A stretch of DNA of 64,000 bases from Oscillospiraceae bacterium (GCA_004558145.1 SFDQ01000008.1:21652-85651), one strand, 5' to 3'; positions 18,809 to 29,133 are shown, numbered from the stretch's first letter. The notes: generated from the sequence alone by a model not told the origin. Translations and numbers: made by a program.

Positions 18809-19858
18809 ATGGGATTTTTAGGTTTTCTTGGCACCCCCCTCGGCTACGTGCTGCAGTGGATGTATGACCTCTTCGGCAGCTACGGCTGGGCGCTGATCGT
18901 CTTCACCATCGTGGTGCGTCTGTGCAGCTTCCCGCTGCAGATCGGCCAGCAGAAGAACACCGCCCGCATGGCGGCCTACAAGCCGATGATCGACGAGATC
19001 CAGAAGAAGTACGCCAAAGACCGGGAGAAGCAGAACGAAGAGCTCATGCGCCTACAGCAGGAGTACGGCTACAACCCCACCGCCGGCTGCCTGCCCATGT
19101 TCGTGAACTTCTTTGTGATGTTCGGCGTTATCGAGGCGGTCTATTACCCCCTGCAGCACATCCTGCACATCAGCAAGGACGTGCTGGTGCAGATCGCCGA
19201 CATCCTGGGCCAGGCCTACAACTACACCACCAACACCGCCATCATCCAGATGGTGCACAACAACACCCTGCCCGCCGAGGCTTCCGCCCTGCTCACCTCT
19301 GAGCAGCTGGCCAGCATCAAGGACTTCAACGTCATGTTCATGGGCATGGACCTGACCGTCAAGCCGGAACTGGCTTTCAACATCCTGCTGCTGTTCCCCA
19401 TCCTCAGCGTGGTCACCATGGCCCTGAGCAACATCATCATCATGAAGTCCAGCGGCCAGGAGATGCAGGGCAGCATGAAGTGGATGCCCTGGATGATGAG
19501 CCTGATGTTCGTCTGGATCGCCTTCACCGTGCCTGTGGCCTTCTCTCTGTACTACACCGTGTCCAACGTGCTGATGCTCATCACCAGCATGATCACCCGC
19601 AAGATGTACGACCCCGAGAAGATGAAGGCGCAGGTGGCCGCCGAGATCGAAGAGAAGAAGAAGGCCAAAAAGGCCAAGAAGCAGGTCAAGGTCGTGGACG
19701 AGAAGACCGGCGAGGAGAAGCTGAAGGAAGTCACCGAAGCCGAGATGAACCGCCTGCGCATCGAGCGGGCCCGCGCCATCGACGCCGAGCTGTATAAGGA
19801 CGAGCGCACCACGCCCCTGAATGCAAAGACCGGGGAGGAAGAATCATGCGAGAAGTGA
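18809..19858 (+). CDS. yidC: Membrane protein insertase YidC
   Basis: A 349-residue Gram-positive type YidC/Oxa1 protein. It has five hydrophobic segments with GWALIVFTIVVRLCSFPLQI in the first conserved segment, where the conserved Arg of the groove lies. A cytoplasmic coiled hairpin (PMIDEIQKKYAKDREKQNEE) follows, then CLPMFVNFFVMFGV. The tail of ~70 residues is Lys/Glu-rich, as in other Firmicutes. It inserts proteins into the membrane with or without SecYEG. It lacks a lipobox N terminus, which some family members have. It overlaps khpB by 13 bases. Confidence 0.95.
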   Translation: MGFLGFLGTPLGYVLQWMYDLFGSYGWALIVFTIVVRLCSFPLQIGQQKNTARMAAYKPMIDEIQKKYAKDREKQNEELMRLQQEYGYNPTAGCLPMFVNFFVMFGVIEAVYYPLQHILHISKDVLVQIADILGQAYNYTTNTAIIQMVHNNTLPAEASALLTSEQLASIKDFNVMFMGMDLTVKPELAFNILLLFPILSVVTMALSNIIIMKSSGQEMQGSMKWMPWMMSLMFVWIAFTVPVAFSLYYTVSNVLMLITSMITRKMYDPEKMKAQVAAEIEEKKKAKKAKKQVKVVDEKTGEEKLKEVTEAEMNRLRIERARAIDAELYKDERTTPLNAKTGEEESCEK

Positions 19859-20889
19859 TCGTTACCGGCAAAACGGTGGAGGAAGCCACCGAGAAGGCCT
19901 GCCTTGAGCTGGGCCTGCCCCGGGAGGAAGTGAGCATCGAAATTCTGGAGATGCCCACCCGCAAGCTGTTCAAATCCACCCCCGCCAAGGTGAAGGCCAC
20001 CGCCGACGAGGCCGAGGCCCCCGCCGTGGAGGAAAAGCCCGCGCCCCAGCCTGTGAAGGCCGAGGCGAAGAAGGAGGCCCCCAAGGCCCCCGAGAAAAAG
20101 CCCGAGGCCCCCAAGGCGGAGCCCGCCCCCGTGAAGGAGGAGGCCCCCGCTGAGGAGGCGGCGCAGGACGCGCCCATCACCGAGGCCCAGCAGGCGAAGC
20201 TGGACGCGGCGGTGGCGTACCTGAAAACGGTGTTTGCCGCCATGGGCGCCGGCGAAGTGACCGTGACCACCTCGAAGCAGGGCGAGGCCTGCATCATCCG
20301 GGTGGAGGGCGACGACGTGGGCATGCTCATCGGCCATCGCGGCGAGACGATGGAGAGCCTGTCCTACCTGGCCAGTCTGGTGGCCAACCGGCTGCCCGGC
20401 GAGTACATCAAGCTGGGCCTGGACGTGGCCGGCTACCGCGGCAAGCGGGAGAAGGACCTGGAGGCCCTTGCCCGCCGCATGGGCGCGAAGGTGGCCCGCA
20501 CCGGCCGCAGCTGGGCGATGGACCCCATGAACCCCTACGAGCGGCGCATCATCCACTCCACCATCAGCGGCATGGAGGGCGTGCGCAGCGAGTCCAAGGG
20601 TGAGGGCGCCGACCGCCGCGTGGTCATCTATCCCACCGACCCGCAGGCCGCAACCGCCTTTGAACGGGAGCGCCGTGGCGAGCGCGGCGGCAGAGGCGGC
20701 CGTGGCGGCCGCGGCGGCAAAGGCCGGGGCGACCGGCCCCGCAAGGGCGGCGAGCGCCGCTCCAGCGTGCCCGCCCGCGAGTTTGCCGACGCGCCCCGCG
20801 CCGAGGGCGCGGAGCCCATGGCTCCCAAGCGCACCCAGCTCATCGACGACGCCGAGGGCTTCGCTCTCTACGGCAAGATCGAGCTGTAA
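19846..20889 (+). CDS. khpB: RNA-binding protein KhpB (Jag/EloR) with RGG-like tail
   Basis: 347 residues. The Jag-N domain (residues 1-~50) opens MREVIVTGKTVEEATEKAC. An Ala/Pro/Glu/Lys linker spans ~50-110. The KH domain has the GDDVGMLIGHRGETMESLSY loop. R3H follows, containing MDPMNPYERRIIHSTISG. KhpB partners with KhpA and binds many RNAs; in streptococci it controls elongation of the cell. The stretch at ~266-300 is almost purely Arg/Gly/Lys (RGGRGGRGGKGRGDRPRKGG), an RGG-like extension that ordinary Jag proteins lack. The gene overlaps yidC, its usual neighbour, and is followed by a strong terminator. Confidence 0.93.
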   Translation: MREVIVTGKTVEEATEKACLELGLPREEVSIEILEMPTRKLFKSTPAKVKATADEAEAPAVEEKPAPQPVKAEAKKEAPKAPEKKPEAPKAEPAPVKEEAPAEEAAQDAPITEAQQAKLDAAVAYLKTVFAAMGAGEVTVTTSKQGEACIIRVEGDDVGMLIGHRGETMESLSYLASLVANRLPGEYIKLGLDVAGYRGKREKDLEALARRMGAKVARTGRSWAMDPMNPYERRIIHSTISGMEGVRSESKGEGADRRVVIYPTDPQAATAFERERRGERGGRGGRGGRGGKGRGDRPRKGGERRSSVPAREFADAPRAEGAEPMAPKRTQLIDDAEGFALYGKIEL

Positions 20890-20906
20890 AAAAAAGCAAG
20901 AAACAG

Positions 20907-20937
20907 CCGTCCGGCCTTCAAAGGCCGGGCGGTTTTT
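20907..20937 (+). terminator. Intrinsic terminator after khpB
   Basis: CCGTCCGGCCT / AGGCCGGGCGG (11 pairs, one G-T) followed by TTTTT. It ends the rpmH-to-khpB unit. Confidence 0.9.
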
Positions 20938-20974
20938 GTTTTCACAAATTTCATCGTTTGCCGCGCCCGCCGCC

Positions 20975-21004
20975 CTTGCGGACTTTACCATCGGTGTGGT
21001 ATCA
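20975..21004 (+). promoter_or_regulatory. Candidate promoter overlapping the apparent TetR start
   Basis: TTGCGG, 18 bases, then TATCAT (20999-21004), preceded by TGG to form an extended -10. If used, transcription would start near 21011, after the ATG at 21004. Confidence 0.5.
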
Positions 21005-21639
21005 TGGAAAAAAGCTGGAACGAGACCCGCCCGCACAGGGCAAGGGAGGCGAGCAACATCAATCAGAACCGAAACCCCCAGCGCGCCCGCGAATTTCTGG
21101 AGATCTGTTTCGACGTGTTCTGCCAGCACGGGCTGGAAAACACCAGCCTGAAGATGCTGTCCGAGGCATGCGGCGTGTCCAACGCGGCGCTGGTCTACTA
21201 TTTCGGCACCAAGGACGCCATCGTCATCGAAGCCACCGCCCACTGCATGGCCAAGGTGGAGGACGACTTCATGGCCCACGCCCCCAAAAGCGTGCCGGAC
21301 ATCGAGCGCTTTCTGCGGGAGATGCCCTACCTCACCGCCCGGATGCACGGCGCGAAATACCGCTTCATGTATCAGGTCTACGCCAGCCCCAAATTCCGGG
21401 AGCACGGCATCGAGTTCTTCAAGGGCGTGAACCAGCGCTACCGCAAATACGCCGAGATGCTCTCCGGCAAGCTGGGCATGCCGGTGGATTACATCCAAGG
21501 CATGACCTATACCCTCGTGCGCGCCTGCGTCCACTACGCCCTCTTCGAGGACGAGGAGTATCTGAACCTGCAGCTGAACGCCATCCGCGTCTCCCTGCGT
21601 GCCTATCTTGGGGCCCAGGGCGGGATGAAAACCCAATGA
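21004..21639 (+). CDS. TetR/AcrR-family regulator
   Basis: Up to 211 residues. The N-terminal HTH is RAREFLEICFDVFCQHGLEN, then LKMLSEACGVSNAALVYYFGTKDAIV, typical of TetR. The C-terminal helical domain is ligand-binding and not assignable. The annotated ATG (21004) lies within a -10-like TATCAT, has no Shine-Dalgarno, and adds 18 non-conserved residues. An ideal GGGAGG at 21044-21049 sits 8 bases before an in-frame AUC (21058), which would give 193 residues starting just before the HTH, so the true start may be that rare codon. No adjacent target operon is obvious; repeat copy B lies downstream. Confidence 0.82.
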   Translation: MEKSWNETRPHRAREASNINQNRNPQRAREFLEICFDVFCQHGLENTSLKMLSEACGVSNAALVYYFGTKDAIVIEATAHCMAKVEDDFMAHAPKSVPDIERFLREMPYLTARMHGAKYRFMYQVYASPKFREHGIEFFKGVNQRYRKYAEMLSGKLGMPVDYIQGMTYTLVRACVHYALFEDEEYLNLQLNAIRVSLRAYLGAQGGMKTQ

Positions 21640-21749
21640 AACCCACAGCGCCGCTCCGGGCAATGCCCCGGGGCGGTTTTTGTTTTGGGGCGGGGAAGGG
21701 GAGCCACCGCGGTGCGCAGCCGGGGAGGGGCCCTGTCCTCCCGCACCCA

Positions 21750-22087
21750 GCCGAGGCGGAGCCCGGTTTTCCCCACGTAGTGCGCATCAGAACGGACATT
21801 TTCCTTCGTCGTGGAAAATGTCCGGGATGCCGCGTGCGGTGGGGAGAAACCGGGCGAAGCATTTTATTAAAAGCTGCCCTTTTCTTTGCCCGGGCGGCGC
21901 GGGGGCCGGGGAGTTTTGCGCGGGGTGGCCGCGTCACTGTCCGCCGCCGCACGCGGCGTTTCGGACACGCTGCCCTCGTACCGTGCAGCGTGTTCGCTCC
22001 GAGGCGCACTACGCGGCGGCAGTGCCGCGTCTGGCTCGGCCTGCATCGTGCGGCGGGCCGGGCAAAACAGGGGAGCGCGCCGCCCTG
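21750..22087 (+). repeat. Structured intergenic repeat, copy B (338 bp)
   Basis: Collinear with copy A at 7241-7579. The first hairpin is CGGACATTTTCC (21793-21804) / GGAAAATGTCCG (21813-21824). Relative to copy A two base pairs have changed on both arms (C-G to T-A and T-A to C-G), so pairing is preserved. The second hairpin (around 21962-21996) and the outer GCGGCGGC arms are also kept. The 3' end leads into the mnmE promoter. Confidence 0.85.
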
Positions 22088-22112
22088 TTTCTGCTTCGCC
22101 CGCGCCGCCCCC

Positions 22113-22141
22113 TTGCCCCCTCGGCGGCGCTGTGCTAAAAT
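22113..22141 (+). promoter_or_regulatory. mnmE promoter at the end of repeat B
   Basis: TTGCCC (22113-22118), 17 bases, TAAAAT (22136-22141). It occupies the same position relative to the repeat as the promoter at 7598-7626 does for copy A. Confidence 0.5.
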
Positions 22142-22189
22142 AAATCGGATATACCCAAAAATGCGGCTTTGCAGAAGGAGGCGTTTTTC

Positions 22190-23557
22190 ATGGCCGAGAC
22201 CATCGTGGCGCTGGCCACTCCCCCGGGGGAGGGCGGCATCGCCGTGGTGCGCCTATCCGGCGAGGAGGCACTGGCGGTGGCGGCAAAGGTGTTTTTTCCA
22301 CACAACGCCGCCAAAAAAGTGGAAAACGCGAAGGGCTACACCGCTCTCTACGGCAACTTCATGGCCGACGGCCGCCAGCTGGACGACGGGGTGGCCTTGT
22401 TCTTCCGCGCGCCCCACAGCTACACCGGCGAGGACGTGGTGGAACTGAGCTGCCACGGCGGGCCGGTGGTGGCCCAGAGCCTCATCGACGCCTGCATCGC
22501 GGCGGGGGCCCGCCCTGCGGGGCCGGGGGAGTACACCCGGCGCGCCTTTGTGAACGGGCGCATCGACCTGACCCAGGCGGAGGCGGTGATGAGCCTCATC
22601 GGCGCGGCGGGGCGGCAGGGCGCGGCTCTGGCCCGCACGGCGCTGGACGGCGCACTGGCAAAGCGCATCGACGGATTCAAACAGCAGCTGGTGGCCCTGG
22701 CGGGGCACATTGCCGCCTGGGTGGATTTCCCCGAGGAGGACGTGCCCGCCCTGGAGCCGGAGGCCCTTTCCGCCACCCTGGGCGAGGTGAAGGCCGGCCT
22801 TTCCGACCTCATCAAAAATTTCGGCGCGGGCGCTGTTCTGCGCCAGGGCGTGGACGCGGCCATCGTGGGCAGCCCCAACGTGGGCAAGAGCACCCTGCTC
22901 AACCTTCTGGCGGGCTTCGACCGGGCCATCGTCACCCCCATCGCCGGCACCACCCGGGACGTGGTGGAGCAGGCGGTGATGCTGGGCGGCGTGCGCGTCA
23001 CCCTGCGGGACACCGCCGGCTTGCGGGACACCGGCGACGTGGTGGAGGCGGAGGGCATCCGCCGCAGCCGCCGCGCCATGGAGGAGGCGGGTCTCATTCT
23101 GGCCGTGTTCGACGGCTCGGCCCCCCTCACCGAGGAGGACAAACAGCTGGCGGCGGACTGCGCCGGGCGGCCGGCCATCGCCATCGTGAACAAGAGCGAC
23201 CTGCCTCAGCAGTTCGACCCGGCGGCCATCGCGGCCAGCTTTGCGGAAGTGGTCACCCTGGCGGCGGGCCGGGGCGAGGGCGCCCAGGCTTTGGGCGAAG
23301 CGGTGCGCCGGGTGCTGGGGGTGGCGAATCTCGACCCCAGCGCCCCCTGCCTTGTGAGCCAGCGGCAGTACGCCGCCGCCTGCGAGGGCCGCGCCGCGCT
23401 GGAAGAGGCGGAGAACGCCCTGGCCGGCGGCTTCGGGCTGGACGCGGTGAGCGTCTGCGTGGACGACGCCCTCTGTGCCCTCTGCCGCCTCACCGGCGAG
23501 GACGCCTCCGAGGCGGTGGTGGAGGAAGTGTTCTCCACCTTCTGCGTCGGCAAATAG
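22190..23557 (+). CDS. mnmE: tRNA modification GTPase MnmE
   Basis: 455 residues from the ATG at 22190 (AGGAGG 11 bases upstream). The N-terminal tetrahydrofolate-binding domain opens AETIVALATPPGEGGIAVVR. The G domain (residues ~215-375) has GSPNVGKSTLLN (P-loop), TTRDV, DTAGLRD and NKSD. The protein ends in FCVGK, the essential C-terminal Cys motif. With MnmG it installs the cmnm5 group at uridine 34 of tRNAs. A longer frame from 22169 has no better signal. Four 76-bp repeats start exactly at its stop codon and separate it from mnmG. Confidence 0.97.
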   Translation: MAETIVALATPPGEGGIAVVRLSGEEALAVAAKVFFPHNAAKKVENAKGYTALYGNFMADGRQLDDGVALFFRAPHSYTGEDVVELSCHGGPVVAQSLIDACIAAGARPAGPGEYTRRAFVNGRIDLTQAEAVMSLIGAAGRQGAALARTALDGALAKRIDGFKQQLVALAGHIAAWVDFPEEDVPALEPEALSATLGEVKAGLSDLIKNFGAGAVLRQGVDAAIVGSPNVGKSTLLNLLAGFDRAIVTPIAGTTRDVVEQAVMLGGVRVTLRDTAGLRDTGDVVEAEGIRRSRRAMEEAGLILAVFDGSAPLTEEDKQLAADCAGRPAIAIVNKSDLPQQFDPAAIAASFAEVVTLAAGRGEGAQALGEAVRRVLGVANLDPSAPCLVSQRQYAAACEGRAALEEAENALAGGFGLDAVSVCVDDALCALCRLTGEDASEAVVEEVFSTFCVGK

Positions 23558-23859
23558 TTTTATCGGTTCACGTTCATGCCTTAGAGAGGAACAAAGCTTA
23601 CCCGCAGGTTCCTTCCTCAGAGGTTTTGGGCAGTTTTATCGGCACACGTTCCTACCTCGGAGTGAAACAAAGCTTACCCGCAGGTTCATCCCTCGGAGGT
23701 TTTGGGCAGTTTTATCGGTTCACGTTCATACCCCGGAGAGGAACAAAGCGAATTTGCAGGTTCATTCCTCGGCGGGTGTGGAAAGTTTTATCGGCACACG
23801 TTCATACTGCGGGGATGAACAAAACCTGTTCGCGGGTTCCTTCCCTGGCGGTATGATTT
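23556..23859 (+). repeat. Four tandem 76-bp direct repeats between mnmE and mnmG
   Basis: The units start at 23556, 23632, 23708 and 23784, each opening AGTTTTATCGG and then CACGTTC. Units 1 and 3 share GGTTCACG, while units 2 and 4 share GGCACACG, so the array may have grown as a 152-bp doublet. Conserved internal words are GAACAAA near position 35 and GCAGGTTC near position 50. The array begins at the mnmE stop codon and ends 25 bases before the mnmG start. The period is not a multiple of three, so it is not coding. Confidence 0.95.
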
Positions 23860-23884
23860 CGATTTTCTGAAAGGGGGGCCGCTG

Positions 23885-25800
<1,916 letters not shown>

Positions 25801-25804
<4 letters not shown>

Positions 25805-26508
25805 TCGACAAACAGCGCCTTGCGGCCAAGTGCGCCGCCGAAGGTGTGAGCCTCACCGGCGAAATGCTGGACAAGCTGGATAAATACGCCCAGTGCCTCG
25901 TGGACTACAACCAGAAGGTGAACCTCACCGCCATCACCGACCCGGAGGGCATCGAGGACAAGCATTTTGTGGACAGCCTGCTCTTTGCCGCCCGCCCCGA
26001 GGTGGCGGGCAAGCTGGTGGACGTGGGCACCGGCGCGGGCTTCCCCGGCGTGGTGGCCAAAATCTACAAGCCCGACCTGGAGCTCACCTTGATGGAGCCC
26101 ACCGGCAAGCGGGTGGATTTTCTGCGCTGGGTCTGCGGCGAGCTGGGCCTTACCGGCGTGGAGTTCGCCAAGGAGCGGGCGGAGGAAGCGGCCCGCAAGC
26201 AGTGGCGAGAGGCCTTTGACGTGGCCTGCGCCCGTGCGGTGGCCGCCCTGCCGGTCCTCAGCGAATACTGCCTGCCCCTGGTGAAGGTGGGGGGCGTGTT
26301 CATCGCCCTCAAGGGCGCTTCCGGCGAGGAAGAGCTGGCCGCCGCCAGGAACGCCATCGCCAAACTGGGCGGCGCCTGGAAGGAAACGGCCCGGCTGCAC
26401 CTGCCCGGCGGCGACGAGCGGTGCCTGATTTTGTGCGAAAAGATTTCGCACACTTCGACCGTTTACCCCCGCAACGGCGGAAAGATCGCAAAAGCCCCCT
26501 TGAAGTGA
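25801..26508 (+). CDS. rsmG: 16S rRNA (guanine-527-N7) methyltransferase RsmG
   Basis: A 235-residue SAM-dependent methyltransferase. Motif I is VDVGTGAGFPGVV (residues ~73-85). The preceding NLTAITDPEGIEDKHFVDSL is the family-specific block. ARAVAALPVLSEYCLPLV and the late catalytic-region residues follow in order. It methylates G527 of 16S rRNA; loss gives low-level streptomycin resistance in other bacteria. It is translationally coupled to mnmG. Confidence 0.96.
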
Positions 26509-26543
26509 CGGGCCAAAGCGCGGATGCCGTCGCTTGGTGTAAA

Positions 26544-26582
26544 TGGAAAATACTGGAAAATATCGGATGCGCGTGGTATACT
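26544..26582 (+). promoter_or_regulatory. noc promoter with tandem 10-mers
   Basis: TATACT (26577-26582) with TGG before it. A weak -35 TGGAAA (26554-26559) lies in the second of two tandem 10-mers, TGGAAAATAC (26544-26553) and TGGAAAATAT (26554-26563). The duplicated word sits at the -35 and may be a regulator site. Confidence 0.5.
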
Positions 26583-26710
26583 TCTTTTTGCAGAGAGGAA
26601 AGGGCGATGAAGCCCTCTTTCTCAAGGCAGGAGAGGAAAAATGCCGCGGGCGTCCGATTTTTTTGCAACAAAACCGGACAAGCCCCGCCGACGGGAAGGA
26701 GAAATGACCC

Positions 26711-27550
26711 ATGCTGACCCCGAGACCGAAGGTGCAGGGAAAGGTGCTGCTGCTGCCGGTGGACAAGATCGTGCCCTCGGCCCATCAGGCCCGCACCCAT
26801 TTTGACGAGCAGGAAATTGCCCGTCTTGCGCTGAGCATTGCCCAGAACGGCCTGCTGCAGCCGGTGAGCGTGCGCCCCGGCAAAGAAAAGGGCGAGTACG
26901 AGCTGGTGGCGGGGGAGCGGCGGCTGCGGGCCTGCAAGCTGGCGGGCCTTGCCGAGATACCGGCCATCCTGGCCCAGCGGGACGAGAGCCAGTCGGCGGC
27001 GCTGGGCCTTTTGGAAAACATCCAGCGCCAGGGCCTGGACCCCTTCGAGCAGGCCCGGGGTATCCGGGAGGTCATCACCCTCTGGGGCTGCACCCAGGAG
27101 GAGGCGGCCAAGCGCCTGGGTATCGCCCAGCCCACCCTGAACAACAAGCTGCGCCTGCTGGCGCTGAACGAGGAGCAGCAGGCCTACTGCATCGCCAACG
27201 GTCTCACCGAGCGGCATGCCCGGGCGGTGCTCCGCCTGCCGGAGAGCGAACAGCGCAGCCGCGCCCTGGCCCAGTTCGTGAAGAAGAAGATGAACGCCCG
27301 TCAGGCGGACGAGTATGTGGAGCAGTGCCTTCAGCAGAAAAAGCCGCCTCGCCGCCGCCCGGTGCCCATGGTGCGGGACGTGCGCATCTTCGTGAACACC
27401 ATCAACAAGGCGGTGCGCCTGATGGTGGACGCGGGCGTGCCCGCCCACACCACCAAGCGGGAAGGGGAGGGCTTTGTGGAATACACGGTACATATCCCCA
27501 CCGAGCCCGCCAAAAAGACCGCCGCCTCCGGCGCGGGCTGCTCGGCCTGA
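26711..27550 (+). CDS. noc: ParB-family protein, Noc-like nucleoid occlusion factor
   Basis: 279 residues. The ParB N domain has LPVDKIVPSAHQARTHFDEQ, then LLQPVSVRPG and ELVAGERRLRACKLAGL (CTP-binding GERR motif). The HTH is TQEEAAKRLGIAQPTLNNKL. The C-terminal dimer domain is short and followed by a Lys/Ala tail. Noc is a ParB paralogue that links DNA to the membrane and blocks division over the nucleoid. The position right after rsmG and before parA matches noc. A second ParB at 30134 is the partition protein. The noc/ParB split is by position and similarity, not by specificity residues. Confidence 0.85.
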   Translation: MLTPRPKVQGKVLLLPVDKIVPSAHQARTHFDEQEIARLALSIAQNGLLQPVSVRPGKEKGEYELVAGERRLRACKLAGLAEIPAILAQRDESQSAALGLLENIQRQGLDPFEQARGIREVITLWGCTQEEAAKRLGIAQPTLNNKLRLLALNEEQQAYCIANGLTERHARAVLRLPESEQRSRALAQFVKKKMNARQADEYVEQCLQQKKPPRRRPVPMVRDVRIFVNTINKAVRLMVDAGVPAHTTKREGEGFVEYTVHIPTEPAKKTAASGAGCSA

Positions 27551-27677
27551 GAAAAAGACCGCCGCCCACAGCCGGCCGGGAACAGGTCGGCGGGCAGCCC
27601 GGGGCACATCTTCAAACCGCATTGCCGCACCAGTCAGCCCGCCCGCTTGTCCGCGCTCTCATCACGCCCTTAACATC

Positions 27678-27721
27678 CCGGAGCCCTTGTCCGCACATCG
27701 CGGCGGGGGCTCCGGGTTTTT
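27678..27721 (+). terminator. Intrinsic terminator after noc
   Basis: CCCGGAGCCC (27678-27687) / GGGCTCCGGG (27707-27716), then TTTTT. It is the last structure before the first parS site. Confidence 0.85.
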
Positions 27722-27732
27722 GTGCGGCCCAA

Positions 27733-27748
27733 TGTTCCACGTGGAACA
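27733..27748. promoter_or_regulatory. parS site 1
   Basis: Perfect 16-bp palindrome TGTTCCACGTGGAACA, the ParB-binding consensus of Firmicutes. Confidence 0.97.
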
Positions 27749-27770
27749 TTTTCCGGCGGCCTCCCCGCAT

Positions 27771-27786
27771 TGTTCCACGTGGAACA
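27771..27786. promoter_or_regulatory. parS site 2
   Basis: Second perfect TGTTCCACGTGGAACA, 38 bp from the first. Confidence 0.97.
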
Positions 27787-27794
27787 ATGAAAAG

Positions 27795-27816
27795 GCCCCG
27801 GAGGAAACTCCGGGGC
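27795..27816 (-). terminator. Terminator of the leftward gene at 27836
   Basis: GCCCCGGAG / CTCCGGGGC with a four-base loop, followed on the minus strand by CTTTTC. Confidence 0.8.
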
Positions 27817-27835
27817 AAATATCACAGAAAAGCGG

Positions 27836-28303
27836 TCAGACCTTTTGCCGCCCAAAGGGGACGAACAGCAGAGGCGCGAACTGGGCGATGATGGTCGCGG
27901 CGGGCAGGGGGAGGGAGCACTGCATCAAGAGGGAGGAAAGGCTGCCGCTCCAATTATAGAACGGTGACAGAAACATGCTGACATTCACAGGAAAAGAGGG
28001 AAGCCAAAGCTGCGCCAGGACGATGGCCAGCATGGGCAAAATCAGCAGCGCCGCCGAACAAGCAATCTCCCACCGCGTCATGGAGCGGAAGGCCCACAGC
28101 CCGCCCAGCAGGAGCACCAAAAGGAACAGTGCGATTTTTAACAGCGTACCGCGCAGCGGGTCGACGGAGACCTCGATGGAGCCATCGGCGTTTGCCACCC
28201 GATTCACGTAAAAAAGATAACCGGGAAAAATCGTGAGCCAATAACTGGCGGCGCTTGCCAAAAGGCAGAACACAGGCACACGCCAAAGAGTGCGGATACG
28301 CAT
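27836..28303 (-). CDS. Hypothetical four-helix membrane protein
   Basis: 155 residues from the ATG at 28301-28303, supported by AGGAGG at 9 bases. There are four hydrophobic segments: VPVFCLLASAASYWLTIFPG, IALFLLVLLLGGLWAF, SAALLILPMLAIVLAQ and a last one near AATIIAQFAPLLFVPF. An extracytoplasmic loop follows the first. No family was recognised. It is oriented against its neighbours and sits among parS sites and repeats, in a patch of slightly lower GC, which suggests a later insertion. The longer upstream frame crosses repeat copy C and is rejected. Confidence 0.6.
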   Translation of the reverse strand: MRIRTLWRVPVFCLLASAASYWLTIFPGYLFYVNRVANADGSIEVSVDPLRGTLLKIALFLLVLLLGGLWAFRSMTRWEIACSAALLILPMLAIVLAQLWLPSFPVNVSMFLSPFYNWSGSLSSLLMQCSLPLPAATIIAQFAPLLFVPFGRQKV

Positions 28304-28394
28304 TTCATGAAGCCTCCTTTTACTGTGGATTTGATTCCAGTATAGCACCGCGAAGAAGAGAAGGAAAGGGACAAGCTGAAGCAATGCGGAAAGG

Positions 28395-28733
28395 CAGGGC
28401 GCACTCTGGCCGATTTTGCCCGGCCTGCCGTCCGGTGCCAGCCGAGCCAGCCGCGGCACTGCCGCCGCGTAGTGCGCCTCGGAGCGAACACGCTGCACGG
28501 TGCGAGTGCAGCGTGTCCGGAACGCCGTGTGCGGCGGCGGACGGTGACGCGGTCACCCCGTGCAAAGCTGCCCATACCCCAGCGCTGCCCGGAAAAAGGG
28601 GACGGGCAGCTTTGATTGAAGTGCTCCGCCCGGCCCATCTCCACCGCACGCGGCATCCCGGGCACTTTTCAGGACAAAGAAAAGTGTCCGTTCTGATGCG
28701 CACTACGTGGGGAGGACCGGGCTTCGTCTCGGC
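28395..28733 (-). repeat. Structured intergenic repeat, copy C (339 bp, reverse)
   Basis: Reverse-complement copy of the 7241-7579 element and the same length. The first hairpin reads CGGACACTTTTC / GAAAAGTGCCCG (one pair disrupted). The second hairpin and the outer arms are intact. Confidence 0.85.
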
Positions 28734-28774
28734 CGGGCGGTGTTTTCCTGGCCTGAATCAAAAGGCCAGCGAAG

Positions 28775-29010
28775 CAGGGCGGTGCTCTGGCCGGTTTTTC
28801 CCCGCCTGGCGCCCGGTGCCAGCCGAGCCAGACGCGCACTGCCGCCGCGTAGTGCGCCTCGGAGCGAACACGCTGCACGGTGGGAGTGCAGCGTGTCCGA
28901 AACGCCGCGTGCGGCGGCGGACAGAGACGCGGCCACCCCGCGCAAAACTTCCCGGCCCCCGCGCCGCCCGGTGAAAGGGAAGGGCAGCTTTGATTCAAAT
29001 GCTTCGCCCA
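28775..29010 (-). repeat. Structured intergenic repeat, copy D (5'-truncated, reverse)
   Basis: About 236 bp homologous to the 3' two-thirds of the element and adjacent to copy C in tandem. It lacks the first hairpin module and diverges near 29010. The second hairpin is CGGACACGCTGCAC / GTGCAGCGTGTTCG as in copy A. The upstream boundary is approximate. Confidence 0.75.
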
Positions 29011-29087
29011 GCACCCCAGCGCCGCCCGGAGTAAAAGCGCGACCCAAACAAAAACCTCCCCAGGGCAGGGGAGAACACACCCCGAAA

Positions 29088-29103
29088 TGTTCCACGTGGA
29101 ACA
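29088..29103. promoter_or_regulatory. parS site 3
   Basis: Perfect TGTTCCACGTGGAACA upstream of parA. Confidence 0.97.
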
Positions 29104-29133
29104 TTTCGCAGGCCCGCAATTCTGCAAAAACAA

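Noticed and set aside
23556..23859. The four 76-bp repeats as a CRISPR array
   Set aside because: The units follow one another with no unique spacers, similarity runs through the whole unit, and no cas gene is near.
26607..26717. A 36-codon frame upstream of noc with a possible ribosome-binding site (AGGAAAGGG)
   Set aside because: The peptide has no recognisable feature, the frame overlaps the noc start and there is no sign of conservation; it may be a leader but I cannot support it as a gene.
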